Shown here in pieces: positions 34,881 to 45,676 of a stretch of 64,000 bases of DNA; position 1 is the first letter of the stretch, and each line of letters opens with the position of its first letter. Position numbers and translations under genes: made by a program. The notes below the pieces were generated by a model. It did not search any database and was not told the origin of the DNA. It saw only the letters and a program-made list of their open reading frames with translations. The stretch comes from Pelagibacterales bacterium SAG-MED37 (GTDB lineage Bacteria > Pseudomonadota > Alphaproteobacteria > Pelagibacterales > Pelagibacteraceae), in NCBI GenBank assembly GCA_014653605.1, contig JACWEG010000004.1, positions 1 through 64,000 on the forward strand, read 5' to 3'.

Positions 34881-34958
34881 TTAATTAAAACTTGAGTAAA
34901 TTACGAAAGAAATTGCAATAATAAATAAAATTAACAAAATTTTATTATTTAGATTCAT
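34881..34958 (-). CDS. Candidate 25-aa membrane mini-protein
   Basis: An ATG at 34958 reads MNLNNKILLILFIIAISFVI to a TAA at 34881-34883, four bases before the DUF502 start. The product would be one hydrophobic helix. Its position in front of DUF502 suggests a small membrane partner or leader, but at 25 codons in AT-rich DNA chance is a serious alternative. Confidence 0.3.
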   Translation of the reverse strand: MNLNNKILLILFIIAISFVIYSSFN

Positions 34959-34988
34959 TAAAAAATATATTATCAATGATATTTGAAA

Positions 34989-35816
34989 ATGGATAGAAGA
35001 AAATTCTTAACATATGTTGGTTGTAGCTGCTGTGGTTTTGCCTTTAATTCTTGTACTACAGCACCTATTACTGAAAGAAGACAATTAAAGATAGTCTCTG
35101 AAGCTAAGCTAAATGCTCAGGCAGCAGCTATTTATGAAAAAGTAAAAGAAAAAGAAAAAATGAGTGATGATCTAAAATCACTTAATGAAATTAGAGAAAT
35201 AGGAAAAAAAATGGAATATTCAATAGGTGAATATTTCTACAGATCAAAATTAAATGATCCAACAGTAAATTTTGATTGGGAATATATATTAATTGATAAT
35301 AAAAAAGTTAGAAATGCATGGTGTATGCCAGGTGGTAAAATTGCAGTTTATTCTGGTATGCTTGAAGTTACAAAAAATAAAAATGGCCTAGCAGCTGTAA
35401 TGGGTCATGAAATAGCACATGCTGTAGCAAAACACTCAGTAGAAAGGGCAAGTCGGGGTGCTCTTCTTAATACTGGAACTCAAATCGTTGATATTCTGAG
35501 TGGTGGTAAATTATCTCAAGTTAATAGAACCACAGGAATGAATACTGTTGGTTTACTCTCTCAATTAGGAATTATGTTTCCATTTAATAGAAAACAAGAA
35601 AGTGAAGCGGATTATCTTGGGTTAATTTTTTCCTCTTTATCAGGATATGATATTAGAGAAACAATCAAAATTTGGGAAAGAATGAAAGAATATAATAAGG
35701 GTAAAACTCCTTCTGAGTTTATGAGCACCCACCCTTCCCCAGATAATCGTATAAGAAAAATTAAAGAATGGACTAACGGCGTAACTTTAGATTATCCACC
35801 TATAAAAGATATCTAG
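34989..35816 (+). CDS. M48-family metalloprotease, exported lipoprotein
   Basis: A 275-aa zinc protease. The N-terminus has a twin-Arg-like motif (MDRRKFLTYVG), a hydrophobic stretch and a possible lipobox (FNSC), suggesting export by Tat and lipidation. The zinc site is MGHEIAHAVAKHSVE plus ESEADYLG, and STHPSPDNRIRKI is the M48C ending. It is similar to BepA/LoiP-type periplasmic proteases in outer-membrane quality control. ATG 34989 is preferred to the TTG at 34983. Confidence 0.9.
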   Translation: MDRRKFLTYVGCSCCGFAFNSCTTAPITERRQLKIVSEAKLNAQAAAIYEKVKEKEKMSDDLKSLNEIREIGKKMEYSIGEYFYRSKLNDPTVNFDWEYILIDNKKVRNAWCMPGGKIAVYSGMLEVTKNKNGLAAVMGHEIAHAVAKHSVERASRGALLNTGTQIVDILSGGKLSQVNRTTGMNTVGLLSQLGIMFPFNRKQESEADYLGLIFSSLSGYDIRETIKIWERMKEYNKGKTPSEFMSTHPSPDNRIRKIKEWTNGVTLDYPPIKDI

Positions 35817-35822
35817 GTTATG

Positions 35823-35898
<76 letters not shown>

Positions 35899-35980
35899 AC
35901 ATTCATTAGATGAATTAAATCTATATATAGAATTATTTTAATAATTCAAATAGGAATTTCTGAGACAAATAGTTTCTTAT

Positions 35981-37093
35981 TTACAGCTTTTCAATATATT
36001 TATCATGAAAGGTGTCAAATGTACCATTTTCAATATTCTTTCTTATAGCAGTCATCAATTCTTGATAAAAATTTATATTGTGTAAAGTTAAAATCATTGA
36101 ACCTAAAATTTCATTAGTATTAAAGAGATGATTCAAATAATTCTTTGAATATTTGTTCAGATTGAGATTTCTACAATTATTATCTAGAGGAGTATTATCA
36201 TCTTTATATCTATTATTCTTTATATTAATTCTACCATTCCAAGTAAAAGCTAATCCTGTTCTTCCTGATCTTGTTGGCATCACACAATCAAACATATCAA
36301 TACCTCTTTTAACAGCACCTAAAATATCAGATGGAGTACCTACGCCCATTAAATAATGTGGTTTATCATTTGGTAAATCATCTTTAATATCATCTAAAAC
36401 TGAAAACATTTCTTTTTGGGTTTCTCCTACTGCTAACCCACCAATAGCATAACCATCAAAATTGATTTTTTCTAATTCCTTTAATGATTGTAATCTAAGG
36501 TCCTTAAAAAGTCCTCCTTGTATTATTCCAAATAAAGCTTTATGAGGATTTTTACCAAAGGCATTTTTTGATCTTTTTGCCCAATATAAAGATAACTCCA
36601 TAGATTTTTGTATTAACTTATAATCATTAGTTTTTTTTGGGCACTCATCCATAATCATTACAATGTCTGAATTTAATCCAAGTTGAATTCTAATACTTTC
36701 TTCTGGGCTTAAATAAAATTTTTTTCCATCAACATGTGAATTAAAAATAGCTCCTTTTTCTCTATCAATTTTATTTAATTTAGATAGTGACATTACTTGA
36801 AATCCCCCAGAGTCAGTAAGTATTGGCAAATCACAATTCATAAATTTATGTAAACCTCCAGCTTTTTGAATTCTATCGACACCAGGTCTAATCATTAAGT
36901 GGTAAGTATTTCCAAGGATAATCTCAGAGCCTGTTTTAATTATATCATTAATCGTACACGCTTTAACTGTAGCTTGAGTTCCAACTGGCATAAAGGCAGG
37001 TGTTCTAATATTACCTCTATGGGTTTCAATTAATCCGTGTCTAGCATATTTATCTTTATTTAATACATTAAAAGCAAAATCTTTTAATGCCAT
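35981..37093 (-). CDS. tgt: Queuine tRNA-ribosyltransferase (TGT), zinc ligands partly missing
   Basis: Inserts preQ1 at G34 of tRNAs with GUN anticodons. The 370-aa enzyme has LTDSGGFQVMSLSKL with the catalytic Asp, GYAIGGLAVGETQKEM, and FDCVMPTRSGRTG with the nucleophile region. The structural zinc site is unusual. Where E. coli TGT has C-x-C-x2-C, this protein reads NNCRNLNLNKYS, keeping only the first Cys, while the later His (LTLHNINFY) remains. Length is normal. Start chosen at MALKDFAFNVL. Confidence 0.94.
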   Translation of the reverse strand: MALKDFAFNVLNKDKYARHGLIETHRGNIRTPAFMPVGTQATVKACTINDIIKTGSEIILGNTYHLMIRPGVDRIQKAGGLHKFMNCDLPILTDSGGFQVMSLSKLNKIDREKGAIFNSHVDGKKFYLSPEESIRIQLGLNSDIVMIMDECPKKTNDYKLIQKSMELSLYWAKRSKNAFGKNPHKALFGIIQGGLFKDLRLQSLKELEKINFDGYAIGGLAVGETQKEMFSVLDDIKDDLPNDKPHYLMGVGTPSDILGAVKRGIDMFDCVMPTRSGRTGLAFTWNGRINIKNNRYKDDNTPLDNNCRNLNLNKYSKNYLNHLFNTNEILGSMILTLHNINFYQELMTAIRKNIENGTFDTFHDKYIEKL

Positions 37094-37099
37094 TAAATT

Positions 37100-37669
37100 C
37101 TATAAAGATTTAAAGCTAATTATTTTATCTGGATCTGACACAGAGCCGTTATTACTTTCATCACCTCTTTTAATTTTATCTACGTATTCCATTCCTTCAA
37201 CTACTTTTCCAAAAACTGTATACTGATTATCTAAAAACGGTGCAGGTTTAAAACAAATAAAAAATTGACTATTGGCGCTATTAGGATCTGATGATCTCGC
37301 CATAGATAAGGTCCCTCTATCATGAGGCAACTTGCTAAATTCTTGTTTTAAATCTGGTAAATCAGAACCACCCATACCCGCTCTTCCTAAATCAAAATCA
37401 TTAGATGATGAATTACCAAATTTAACATCGCCAGTTTGAGCCATAAATCCATCTATTACTCTATGAAAAACAACATTGTCATATTTTCCATTGTCAGCTA
37501 GCTCTTTAATTCTTTTCACATGGTTAGGTGCTACATCCGAAAATAACTCTATCTTAACATCTCCATCTTTTAATTTTAAAATCATTATATTCTCCTGTGC
37601 TATTGATTGATTGGTTGTTAAAAAAAATAAGATTAATATCTTGATTAAAAATCTATTCATAATTATCAT
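37100..37669 (-). CDS. Periplasmic cyclophilin-type peptidyl-prolyl isomerase
   Basis: A 189-aa foldase. It has a signal peptide (IKILILFFLTTNQSIA), then the cyclophilin core: VVFHRVIDGFMAQTGDV (catalytic Arg), SMARSSDPNSANSQFFIC and YTVFGKVVEGMEYVDKI. The N-terminal MIIMNRF offers two starts; the shorter MNRF begins 9 bases later. It overlaps coaD by 17 bp, and it precedes tgt. Confidence 0.92.
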   Translation of the reverse strand: MIIMNRFLIKILILFFLTTNQSIAQENIMILKLKDGDVKIELFSDVAPNHVKRIKELADNGKYDNVVFHRVIDGFMAQTGDVKFGNSSSNDFDLGRAGMGGSDLPDLKQEFSKLPHDRGTLSMARSSDPNSANSQFFICFKPAPFLDNQYTVFGKVVEGMEYVDKIKRGDESNNGSVSDPDKIISFKSL

Positions 37670-38156
37670 TCTTATCTTTTAAAGATTTAATTGTACTTTT
37701 AGTCGTAAATTTTTTTATGTCACCACCTAATTTAACAATTTCTTTAACAAATTTTGAAGAGATAATCTGATTTTCAACATCTGACATTAAGAAAATTGTC
37801 TCTATATTATTGTCTAATTTTCTATTCATTCCAGCTAACTGAAATTCATATTCAAAATCTGAAACTGCTCTTAAGCCTCTTAGAATTATATTCGACTTAA
37901 ACTTTTTACATAAGTCAGTTGTTAGTGAATTGAAAGAAACAACTACAATTTTTTTTTTGCTCAATTTAAGATCTTTAAATAGTGCTTTATTCACAATGTC
38001 TATTCTCTCCTCTGAACTAAATAAATAATTTTTATTACTAACATTTGAAACACCAACAACTATCTTATCAAACAATTTTAGTGCTTTTTTAATTACATCG
38101 ATGTGTCCATATGTTATTGGATCAAATGTACCAGGATAAATAACAACTTTATTCAT
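37653..38156 (-). CDS. coaD: Phosphopantetheine adenylyltransferase
   Basis: Penultimate step of coenzyme A synthesis. The 167-aa protein has the nucleotidyl-transferase motif VIYPGTFDPITYGHIDVI (TxGH), RGLRAVSDFEYEFQLAGMN, and ISSKFVKEIVKLGGDI with the ISSTxVR-type loop. It shares a base with the gyrA stop, giving a gyrA-coaD-ppi-tgt operon common in alphaproteobacteria. Confidence 0.95.
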   Translation of the reverse strand: MNKVVIYPGTFDPITYGHIDVIKKALKLFDKIVVGVSNVSNKNYLFSSEERIDIVNKALFKDLKLSKKKIVVVSFNSLTTDLCKKFKSNIILRGLRAVSDFEYEFQLAGMNRKLDNNIETIFLMSDVENQIISSKFVKEIVKLGGDIKKFTTKSTIKSLKDKNDNYE

Positions 38157-40735
38157 TAGATTAAATTATCATCAATTTTAATTGCAGAAACAACTTTTTC
38201 ATCACCTGATAATTTAATAATTCTAACACCTTGCGTGTTTCTACCGGCTGATCTAATCTCTTTAACAGCAACCCTAATTACTCTACCCTTATTTGTTGAA
38301 ATTAATATTTCATCTCCTTCATATACTGGAAATGATGATGTTATATTTCCATTTCTTGGTGAATTTACAATTCCAATAATTCCTTTTCCACCCCGATTTG
38401 TTACACGATAATCAGTATGGGAAGTCTTTTTGCCATACCCATTTTCACTTATTGATAAAACAAATTTTTCTTTAGCTTTAATTTCTGATTTTTCATCTTT
38501 TGATATTTTACCATTTTTTTTGGTATTATCGTTATCAATAACAGAAAGAGATACAATCTCGTCATTTGTAGCCAACTCAATTCCTTTAATTCCTTTAGAT
38601 GAACGGCCTTTAAAAACTCTTAATTTCTTTGCTTCAAATCTTATACATTTACCAAATTTAGTGCTTAATATAATATCTTGATCATCCTGACATATTTTTA
38701 CACCTACAATTTTATCATTATTATCAAGTTTCATTGCAATTTTTCCTGAGGCATTAATTGAAGAAAAATCATCTAGGCTGTTTTTTCTAACTTTACCTTG
38801 AGCGGTTGCAAAAATTATTTGATAATTCTTAAGGTCTGTATCATTTTCTGGCATCGGCATGATTGAGCTTATAGATTGGTGATTTTTTAAAGGTAAAATA
38901 TTAAACAAAGATTTACCCTTTGAACTTGTTGACCCCTCAGGAATTTTCCATGCTTTGATTTTATAAACCAAACCCTCTGTAGAAAAAAATAAAACAGAAG
39001 TGTGAGTATTAACTGACAATGTTTGAATGACTGAGTCTTGATCCCTTGTGGTAATTCCAGATTTTCCCTTACCACCCCTTTTTTGTTGTTTAACACCATC
39101 TAAAGACCCTCTCTTTATATATCCTTGTAAAGTTACAGTTATTATTACTGACTGTTTTTGTATTGTTTCTTCAATGTCATAATTTAATACAGCGTCTATT
39201 ATTTTAGTTCTTCTTGGAATTGCAAATTTTTCTTTAATACTTTTAAGCTCTTCACTGATTACTTTTAAAAGTTCTTTTTTAGAGGATATAACTTTTTTAA
39301 ATTTAGTAATTAATTCAGCTAATTTTTTTATCTCAACTTCGATTTCGTTAGCTCCTAAGGCTGTTAATTTTTGTAATCTTAATTCTAGAATAGCTAATAC
39401 TTGAGGCTCTGTTAATGAGTAAAGATTTTTACTTTTTTTACCTTCCACTAAAGAAATTAATTTTTGTGTTTTATTGATTTTCCATTTTGTTTTTAGAATA
39501 GATTGTTTCGCGTCATCAGGGGTTTTTGATGAACGAATAATTTTAATAATCTTATCTAAATTTTCAACAGAAACAGATAAACCCAATAAAATATGAGCAC
39601 GATCTTCTGCTTTTTTTAAATCGAATTTAGTTTTTTTAATTACAACGTCCTCTCTAAAGGACAAGAAGCTAGATAAAAAATCTTTTAAATTACAAGTTTT
39701 TGGTTTTCCTTCAACTATAGCTAAGGTATTAAAACCAAAAGAACTTTCGATTTGGGTATTTTTGTAAAGTTGTCTTTTTATAGTTTCTGGCTCAACACCA
39801 TTTCTTAAATCTATCGCTACTCTAATACCCTCTCTATTAGACTCATCTCTAATATCTTTAATACCCTCAATTTTTTTTTCTCTTACTAATTGTGCAATTC
39901 TTTCATTTAAAACTGATTTGTTTACTTGATATGGAATAGATGTAATTACCAATCTATCTCTTCCATTTTTAAGAGACTCGGCTGAGACTTCACCTCTTAT
40001 TTTAAATGAACCTCTGCCATTGTTATATCCTTGTTTGATAATATCTTTGCCAATTATTACGCCACCTGTTGGAAAATCTGGTCCTGGTATATGTTTCATT
40101 AATTCTTTAATCTTAATATCTTTATTTTCAATCAAAGCTAATGTGCCATCAATAATTTCACCTAAATTATGCGGTGGAATACTCGTTGCCATTCCAACGG
40201 CTATACCACCTGCCCCATTTACCAATAAGTTTGGATATTGTGATGGGAGAACCGTAGGTTCCTTTTCAGTTTCATCATAATTACTTTTATATTCAACTGT
40301 ATTCTTCTCAATATCATCAATTAAATATTGAGAGACTTTCGAAAGCCTTGTTTCTGTATATCTCATTGCAGCTGCAGGATCTCCGTCGATAGAACCAAAG
40401 TTTCCTTGACCCTCAACTAAAGGTAAACTCATCGAAAAATCTTGTACCATTCTTACTAGGGCATCATATACAGACTGATCACCGTGAGGATGATATTTAC
40501 CAATTACATCACCTACTATTCTTGCAGATTTTCTAAATTGTTTAGACCAGTCATAACCACCTTTGTACATTGCGTACAAAATTCTTCTATGAACTGGCTT
40601 TAGGCCATCTCTAATATCAGGTAGCGCCCTACTAACTATTACACTCATTGCATAAGAAAGATAAGACGAACTCATCTCATCATGCATTGAGATTAACTTA
40701 ATATTTTTATCTTCGGGAACTTCTGTTTTTTGCAT
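38156..40735 (-). CDS. gyrA: DNA gyrase subunit A
   Basis: DNA-cleaving subunit of gyrase, 859 aa. The start [20 protein letters not shown] and [13 protein letters not shown] with the active-site Tyr are seen, and the quinolone-determining stretch reads [15 protein letters not shown]. The C-terminal pinwheel carries the GyrA box [11 protein letters not shown], which distinguishes it from ParC. A basic linker near residue 750 ([15 protein letters not shown]) is an unconserved insert. It follows ssb by 5 bp. Confidence 0.97.
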   Translation of the reverse strand: MQKTEVPEDKNIKLISMHDEMSSSYLSYAMSVIVSRALPDIRDGLKPVHRRILYAMYKGGYDWSKQFRKSARIVGDVIGKYHPHGDQSVYDALVRMVQDFSMSLPLVEGQGNFGSIDGDPAAAMRYTETRLSKVSQYLIDDIEKNTVEYKSNYDETEKEPTVLPSQYPNLLVNGAGGIAVGMATSIPPHNLGEIIDGTLALIENKDIKIKELMKHIPGPDFPTGGVIIGKDIIKQGYNNGRGSFKIRGEVSAESLKNGRDRLVITSIPYQVNKSVLNERIAQLVREKKIEGIKDIRDESNREGIRVAIDLRNGVEPETIKRQLYKNTQIESSFGFNTLAIVEGKPKTCNLKDFLSSFLSFREDVVIKKTKFDLKKAEDRAHILLGLSVSVENLDKIIKIIRSSKTPDDAKQSILKTKWKINKTQKLISLVEGKKSKNLYSLTEPQVLAILELRLQKLTALGANEIEVEIKKLAELITKFKKVISSKKELLKVISEELKSIKEKFAIPRRTKIIDAVLNYDIEETIQKQSVIITVTLQGYIKRGSLDGVKQQKRGGKGKSGITTRDQDSVIQTLSVNTHTSVLFFSTEGLVYKIKAWKIPEGSTSSKGKSLFNILPLKNHQSISSIMPMPENDTDLKNYQIIFATAQGKVRKNSLDDFSSINASGKIAMKLDNNDKIVGVKICQDDQDIILSTKFGKCIRFEAKKLRVFKGRSSKGIKGIELATNDEIVSLSVIDNDNTKKNGKISKDEKSEIKAKEKFVLSISENGYGKKTSHTDYRVTNRGGKGIIGIVNSPRNGNITSSFPVYEGDEILISTNKGRVIRVAVKEIRSAGRNTQGVRIIKLSGDEKVVSAIKIDDNLI

Positions 40736-40740
40736 ATGAA

Positions 40741-41196
40741 TTAAAACGGAATTTCGTCATCCATATCATTAGATATTTGAGACATGTCATCATTGTTAGA
40801 TGTTGATGGAGTGTTATCATTAGCTATTCCACCACCAGAATTTCCACCACCCAACATTGTTAAAGATGAATTATAACCTTGAATAACAATTTCAGTTGAA
40901 TACTTATCTTGACCAGATTGCTCGTCTTTCCATTTTCTAGTTGTTAATTGACCTTCAACATAAATCTGAGCACCTTTTTTCAAATATTGTTGAACAACAT
41001 TTACTAGTCCTTCGTTAAATACAACTATACGGTGCCATTCAGTTTTCTCTTTTTTTTCACCTGAATTCTTATCTTTCCAAGATTGGCTAGTAGCTAAACT
41101 TAATCTAGCTACGCTTTTACCGTTAACCATTTGTTTAATTTCAGGGTCTGCGCCCAAACGACCAATTAAAAGTACTTTATTTAAACTTCCAGCCAT
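40741..41196 (-). CDS. ssb: Single-stranded DNA-binding protein
   Basis: A 151-aa OB-fold protein: [20 protein letters not shown], then [32 protein letters not shown], a flexible Gly/Asn/Ser-rich tail and the acidic tip DDEIPF that recruits partner proteins. It is divergent from uvrA across 90 bp, a common pairing; no LexA box was recognised there. Confidence 0.96.
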   Translation of the reverse strand: MAGSLNKVLLIGRLGADPEIKQMVNGKSVARLSLATSQSWKDKNSGEKKEKTEWHRIVVFNEGLVNVVQQYLKKGAQIYVEGQLTTRKWKDEQSGQDKYSTEIVIQGYNSSLTMLGGGNSGGGIANDNTPSTSNNDDMSQISNDMDDEIPF

Positions 41197-41286
41197 AATA
41201 TTTTAATATTTGTTAAATTAATTTATTTGAACTATATCACAATTTACTCTGAATATTAATTTTATTAAGTCAAAGCAACAAAAATT

Positions 41287-44142
41287 ATGATTAAAAAGAT
41301 AGTTATTAAGGGAGCTAAAGAACATAATTTGAAGAATATTTCTTTAGAAATACCTAAAGATAAATTTGTTGTAATTACTGGCTTATCTGGATCGGGAAAA
41401 TCATCATTAGCGTTTGATACAGTCTATGCTGAAGGACAAAGAAGATATGTTGAAAGTTTATCGGCATATGCGAGACAATTTTTGGACAAAATGAAAAAAC
41501 CTAATGTAGATTTGATTGAAGGATTAAGTCCAGCAATATCAATTGAGCAAAAAAATACCTCAAAAAATCCTAGGTCTACAGTTGCAACAGTGACTGAAAT
41601 TTATGATTATATGAGAGTACTGTATGCTAGAGCAGGAATACCTTTTTCACCATTTACTGGTAAACCTATTACATCACAAACTGTCACACAAATTGTTGAT
41701 AAAATTAAAGAACTCCCAAAAAAATCAACTATATATATTTATGCACCAGTCGTAAGAGGTCGTAAGGGAGAATATAGAAAAGAAATTTTAAATTACAAAA
41801 AAAGAGGGTTTAGAAAAATAAAAATAGATGATGTTTTATACGATATTGAAAAAGTCCCTGAATTAAATAAAAAAGTTAAACACGATATTTACATTCTTGT
41901 TGATAGAATAGTTCTAAATTCATCTCTAGGAAATAGACTGGCTGAAAGTATTGAGTCATCGATTAATATTGCTAATGGTTTAGTTTTTGTTGAATATGAG
42001 GATGAAACTTTACCTAAAAAATTTAGAAAATTAGAAAAATTAATATTCTCAACTAAATTTGCCTGTCCAGAAAGTGGCTTCACAATTGAAGAAATTGAAC
42101 CAAGACTTTTTTCTTTTAATAGTCCATTTGGTGCTTGCGAAGAATGTGAAGGAATAGGAATAAAATTAAATGTTGATCCCAATTTGGTTATACCAAATGA
42201 AAAAAAAAGTATCGCAGATGGAGCTATAGAGCCCTGGGCAAAAACTACAACATTATATTATGCACAAACACTCTCATCATTAGCAAAACATTATGGATTC
42301 TCATTAGAAGATAAATGGTCAAAACTTTCTAAAAAGATAAAAGATATAATACTTTATGGATCTGATGAAGAAGAAATAAAGTTCTCATATGATGATGGTT
42401 ATGAAAAATATTCTCATAAAAAGACATTTGAAGGAGTAATAAACAACCTAGAAAGAAGATATTTAGAAACAGATAGTGATTGGAAAAGAGAGGAAATTTC
42501 TCAATACCAATCTGATACAAAGTGTGAGAGATGTAATGGTCATAGACTAAAAGATGAAGCTCTTTGTGTTAAAATTGATGGATTACATATAAGTGAAGTG
42601 ACTGAAAAATCTATTTCTGATGCTGCTAAATGGTTTGAAAATCTTAAAAATACTCTTGATAAAAGACAAGTAAAAATTGCTGAACATATTTTAAAAGAGA
42701 TAAATGAAAGATTAAATTTTTTATTAAATGTTGGTCTTGACTATCTTACACTATCAAGAGAGTCTGGAACTTTATCGGGTGGTGAAGCACAAAGAATACG
42801 TTTGGCTTCACAAATAGGTTCTGGATTAACAGGTGTTTTATATGTACTTGATGAACCCTCTATTGGTCTTCATCAAAAAGATAATGTAAAATTAATTAAT
42901 GCGCTTAAAAGGTTGAGAGATTTAGGCAATACAGTAATTGTAGTAGAGCATGATACTGAAACAATGGAAAACGCAGATCATATAATTGATCTTGGTCCTG
43001 AAGCTGGTAATAATGGTGGTGAAATAGTTGCACAAGGTTCTTTTAAAGAAATTAGCCAAAATAAAAACAGTATAACAGGTAAATATCTTTCAAATAAATT
43101 AAAGATTAATGTTCCTCAAAAAAGAAGGTTGGCAAAAAATGGTAGATTTTTAGAAATTACGGGAGCTAGTGGTAACAACTTGGATAATGTGAATTTAAAG
43201 ATACCACTTGGCAGTTTAACTTGTGTAACTGGTGTATCTGGTAGTGGTAAATCTACTCTTGTGTTACAGACTTTATATAATGCGCTCAACTTAACTTTAA
43301 ATAATAATAAATCTAGAAAGATTCCGAAACCTTTTAAAGGTTTTAAAGGAACTGAATTAGTTGATAAAATTATTGACATCGATCAGTCACCTATTGGTCG
43401 AACACCCAGATCAAATCCAGCAACTTATACAGGTGCTTTTGGTCCAATTAGAGATTGGTTTACAGGATTACCAGAATCAAAAACAAGAGGTTATAAGCCA
43501 GGTCGATTTTCTTTTAATGTAAGGGGTGGAAGATGTGAGGCTTGTGAAGGTGATGGAGTAATTACTTATGAAATGCATTTTTTACCTGATGTTTATATAC
43601 AGTGTGATGAATGCAAAGGTACCCGATATAATAGAGAAACTTTAGAAATAAAATTTAAAGATAAAAGTATTGCTGATGTTTTGGATATGACTGTAGATGA
43701 GGGTTGTGAATATTTTGAAAACATATCTAATATCAAAACTAAACTGCTTACTTTAAAAAAAGTTGGTCTTGGTTATATAAAAATTGGACAACAAGCTACA
43801 ACATTATCAGGTGGTGAGGCTCAAAGAATAAAACTTGCCAAGGAATTATCTAAACGTTCGACAGGTAGAACTATGTATATTTTAGATGAACCAACTACAG
43901 GCCTACATCAGCATGATATTAAAAAATTGCTGGAAATTCTTCATACTTTTGTCTCACTAGGAAATACCGTGGTAGTCATAGAGCATAATTTAGATGTGAT
44001 TAAAACAGCAGATTATATAGTGGATATGGGCCCTGAGGGAGGAGTAAAAGGTGGAAAAATTATCGCAGAGGGTAAACCTGAGGAAATTTGTAAAATTACT
44101 AACAGTTATACAGGTAAATTTTTAAAACCACTTTTAAATTAG
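41287..44142 (+). CDS. uvrA: UvrABC system protein A
   Basis: Damage-recognition ATPase of nucleotide excision repair, 951 aa. It has two ABC cassettes with Walker [21 protein letters not shown] and [19 protein letters not shown], and signatures [16 protein letters not shown] and [16 protein letters not shown]. The C-terminal zinc finger is complete (CEACEGDG...CDECKG). The N-terminal zinc module is incomplete: CPESGF has one Cys where E. coli has CPIC, a variant I believe is common in alphaproteobacteria. Confidence 0.97.
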   Translation: MIKKIVIKGAKEHNLKNISLEIPKDKFVVITGLSGSGKSSLAFDTVYAEGQRRYVESLSAYARQFLDKMKKPNVDLIEGLSPAISIEQKNTSKNPRSTVATVTEIYDYMRVLYARAGIPFSPFTGKPITSQTVTQIVDKIKELPKKSTIYIYAPVVRGRKGEYRKEILNYKKRGFRKIKIDDVLYDIEKVPELNKKVKHDIYILVDRIVLNSSLGNRLAESIESSINIANGLVFVEYEDETLPKKFRKLEKLIFSTKFACPESGFTIEEIEPRLFSFNSPFGACEECEGIGIKLNVDPNLVIPNEKKSIADGAIEPWAKTTTLYYAQTLSSLAKHYGFSLEDKWSKLSKKIKDIILYGSDEEEIKFSYDDGYEKYSHKKTFEGVINNLERRYLETDSDWKREEISQYQSDTKCERCNGHRLKDEALCVKIDGLHISEVTEKSISDAAKWFENLKNTLDKRQVKIAEHILKEINERLNFLLNVGLDYLTLSRESGTLSGGEAQRIRLASQIGSGLTGVLYVLDEPSIGLHQKDNVKLINALKRLRDLGNTVIVVEHDTETMENADHIIDLGPEAGNNGGEIVAQGSFKEISQNKNSITGKYLSNKLKINVPQKRRLAKNGRFLEITGASGNNLDNVNLKIPLGSLTCVTGVSGSGKSTLVLQTLYNALNLTLNNNKSRKIPKPFKGFKGTELVDKIIDIDQSPIGRTPRSNPATYTGAFGPIRDWFTGLPESKTRGYKPGRFSFNVRGGRCEACEGDGVITYEMHFLPDVYIQCDECKGTRYNRETLEIKFKDKSIADVLDMTVDEGCEYFENISNIKTKLLTLKKVGLGYIKIGQQATTLSGGEAQRIKLAKELSKRSTGRTMYILDEPTTGLHQHDIKKLLEILHTFVSLGNTVVVIEHNLDVIKTADYIVDMGPEGGVKGGKIIAEGKPEEICKITNSYTGKFLKPLLN

Positions 44143-44189
44143 ATAATAAATATTGTTATATCTAGATGAAATTAGTATATTAAAAAGTA

Positions 44190-44792
44190 ATGGGAAACTT
44201 ACTTTCATCACTTTCAAAAACAATACATGCATCTTTAGCGATTGCTATAATTTTATTTCTAGGATTATTTTATCAAAATGATGGGTTTAGCTTTGATAGA
44301 ATTTTTTGGAGTTGGGTTGCAAGATATGTTCATGTGATAGTTGGAATAATGTGGATAGGTTTGCTATGGTATTTCAATTTCGTCCAAATTCCGAATATGG
44401 GTAAAATTCCTGATGAACAAAAACCTGCAATTGGAAAAGTTATTGCACCTGCTGCATTATTTTATTTTAGGTGGGGGGCAGCACTTACTGTTTTATCTGG
44501 ATTAATTCTCGCTGGACTAAATGGATATTTACATGATTCAATGACACTTAGTATTGGTTCTGGAATACCAAAACATACGGCAATAGGTATTGGAATGTGG
44601 TTAGGTTTAATTATGGCTTTCAACGTATGGTTTGTTATTTGGCCTAATCAGAAAAGAGCTTTGGGTATTGTTGAGTGTGAACCAGAATTAAAAGCTAAAT
44701 CTGCAAGAACAGCAATGTTATTTTCAAGAACAAACACATTATTGTCCATACCAATGCTACTGACAATGGTTGCAGCTCAAAATTTATATTAA
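44190..44792 (+). CDS. PuuD-type (urate oxidase N-terminal-like) membrane protein
   Basis: A 200-aa polytopic membrane protein with about five helices. The block YVHVIVGIMWIGLLWYFNFVQIP and the later FRWGAALTVLSGLILAGL match the membrane domain of PuuD. PuuD proper is longer and ends in a cytochrome c domain; there is no CxxCH here. His residues (YVHVIVG, PKHTAIG) could bind heme. The substrate is unknown and 'urate hydroxylase' would be an overstatement. It is convergent with secF (4-bp overlap). Confidence 0.75.
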   Translation: MGNLLSSLSKTIHASLAIAIILFLGLFYQNDGFSFDRIFWSWVARYVHVIVGIMWIGLLWYFNFVQIPNMGKIPDEQKPAIGKVIAPAALFYFRWGAALTVLSGLILAGLNGYLHDSMTLSIGSGIPKHTAIGIGMWLGLIMAFNVWFVIWPNQKRALGIVECEPELKAKSARTAMLFSRTNTLLSIPMLLTMVAAQNLY

Positions 44793-45676
44793 TTATTACC
44801 GTCTTCTTTTAAAACAGTTTTTTGAGAGACTCTAAGTCTAACTAGAACTGTATTAGCAATGTATATAGATGAATAAGTACCAAAAATTACACCAAATATC
44901 ATAGCTAGAGAAAAGCCTCTTAAAATTTCACCACCAAAGAAGAATATCGATAACAATGCTAACAAAGTTGTTATAGAAGTTATTAAAGTTCTCGATAAAG
45001 TTTCATTTATTGAAATATTTGTTAGTTCAAAAATTTTTATATCTGAATATTTTCTTAAATTTTCTCTAACTCTATCAAAAATTACGACAGTATCATTCAT
45101 TGAATAGCCCACAATTGTTAGTACAGCAGCAATAATTGATAAATTAATTTCTAGTCCAAGAAGAGAGAATAAACCTAATGTTACTATAACATCATGAAAT
45201 AAAGCTAATATAGCTCCAAGACTAAATTGCCATTCAAATCTAATCCAAATATAGATAAGCATTAAAATCAAAGCAACTGATATTGCTATAATTCCAGACT
45301 TTAATAGTTCTGCACTTACTTTTGGTCCTACGTTTTCAACTCTTCTAAAATTAAAATTATTTCCAAAAGACTTATCAAGGTTTGTTTTAATTTCTTCTAT
45401 TACATTTTTATTATCATTATTTTCAAACTTAATTAAAAAATCAGTTTCATTTCCAAATTTTTTAACCGAAACATCACCTAAGTTCATTTGATTAAGATTA
45501 TCTCTTAAAGAAGATACATTAATTTTAGACTCTGACGCCCTAAGTTCAATCAGTGTTCCACCTTTAAAATCTATACCAAAATTTAAACCCTTGAACGTCA
45601 ATAATAATAATGAGACTACAACGAGCGAAACTGAAAGAATGTTAAATCTATTATAATATTTGTTAAATGCTATCAT
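44789..45676 (-). CDS. secF: Protein-export membrane protein SecF
   Basis: Works with SecD to drive late steps of Sec export using the proton gradient. The 295-aa protein has six membrane helices, the P1 signature NFGIDFKGGTLIEL, and the conserved VGYSMNDTVVIFDRVRENL and RTLITSITTLLALLSIFFFGG. It starts at the base next to the secD stop. Confidence 0.95.
   Translation of the reverse strand: MIAFNKYYNRFNILSVSLVVVSLLLLTFKGLNFGIDFKGGTLIELRASESKINVSSLRDNLNQMNLGDVSVKKFGNETDFLIKFENNDNKNVIEEIKTNLDKSFGNNFNFRRVENVGPKVSAELLKSGIIAISVALILMLIYIWIRFEWQFSLGAILALFHDVIVTLGLFSLLGLEINLSIIAAVLTIVGYSMNDTVVIFDRVRENLRKYSDIKIFELTNISINETLSRTLITSITTLLALLSIFFFGGEILRGFSLAMIFGVIFGTYSSIYIANTVLVRLRVSQKTVLKEDGNN

Noticed and set aside
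41197-41286. Possible LexA box between ssb and uvrA
   Set aside because: TTGAAC occurs once but no second half-site at the expected spacing was found.
41889-43379. Minus-strand ORFs of 63-97 aa within uvrA (and similar ones inside gyrA, secD, glpX, hppA)
   Set aside because: Shadows of long conserved genes in opposite frames, with no start context and no family match.
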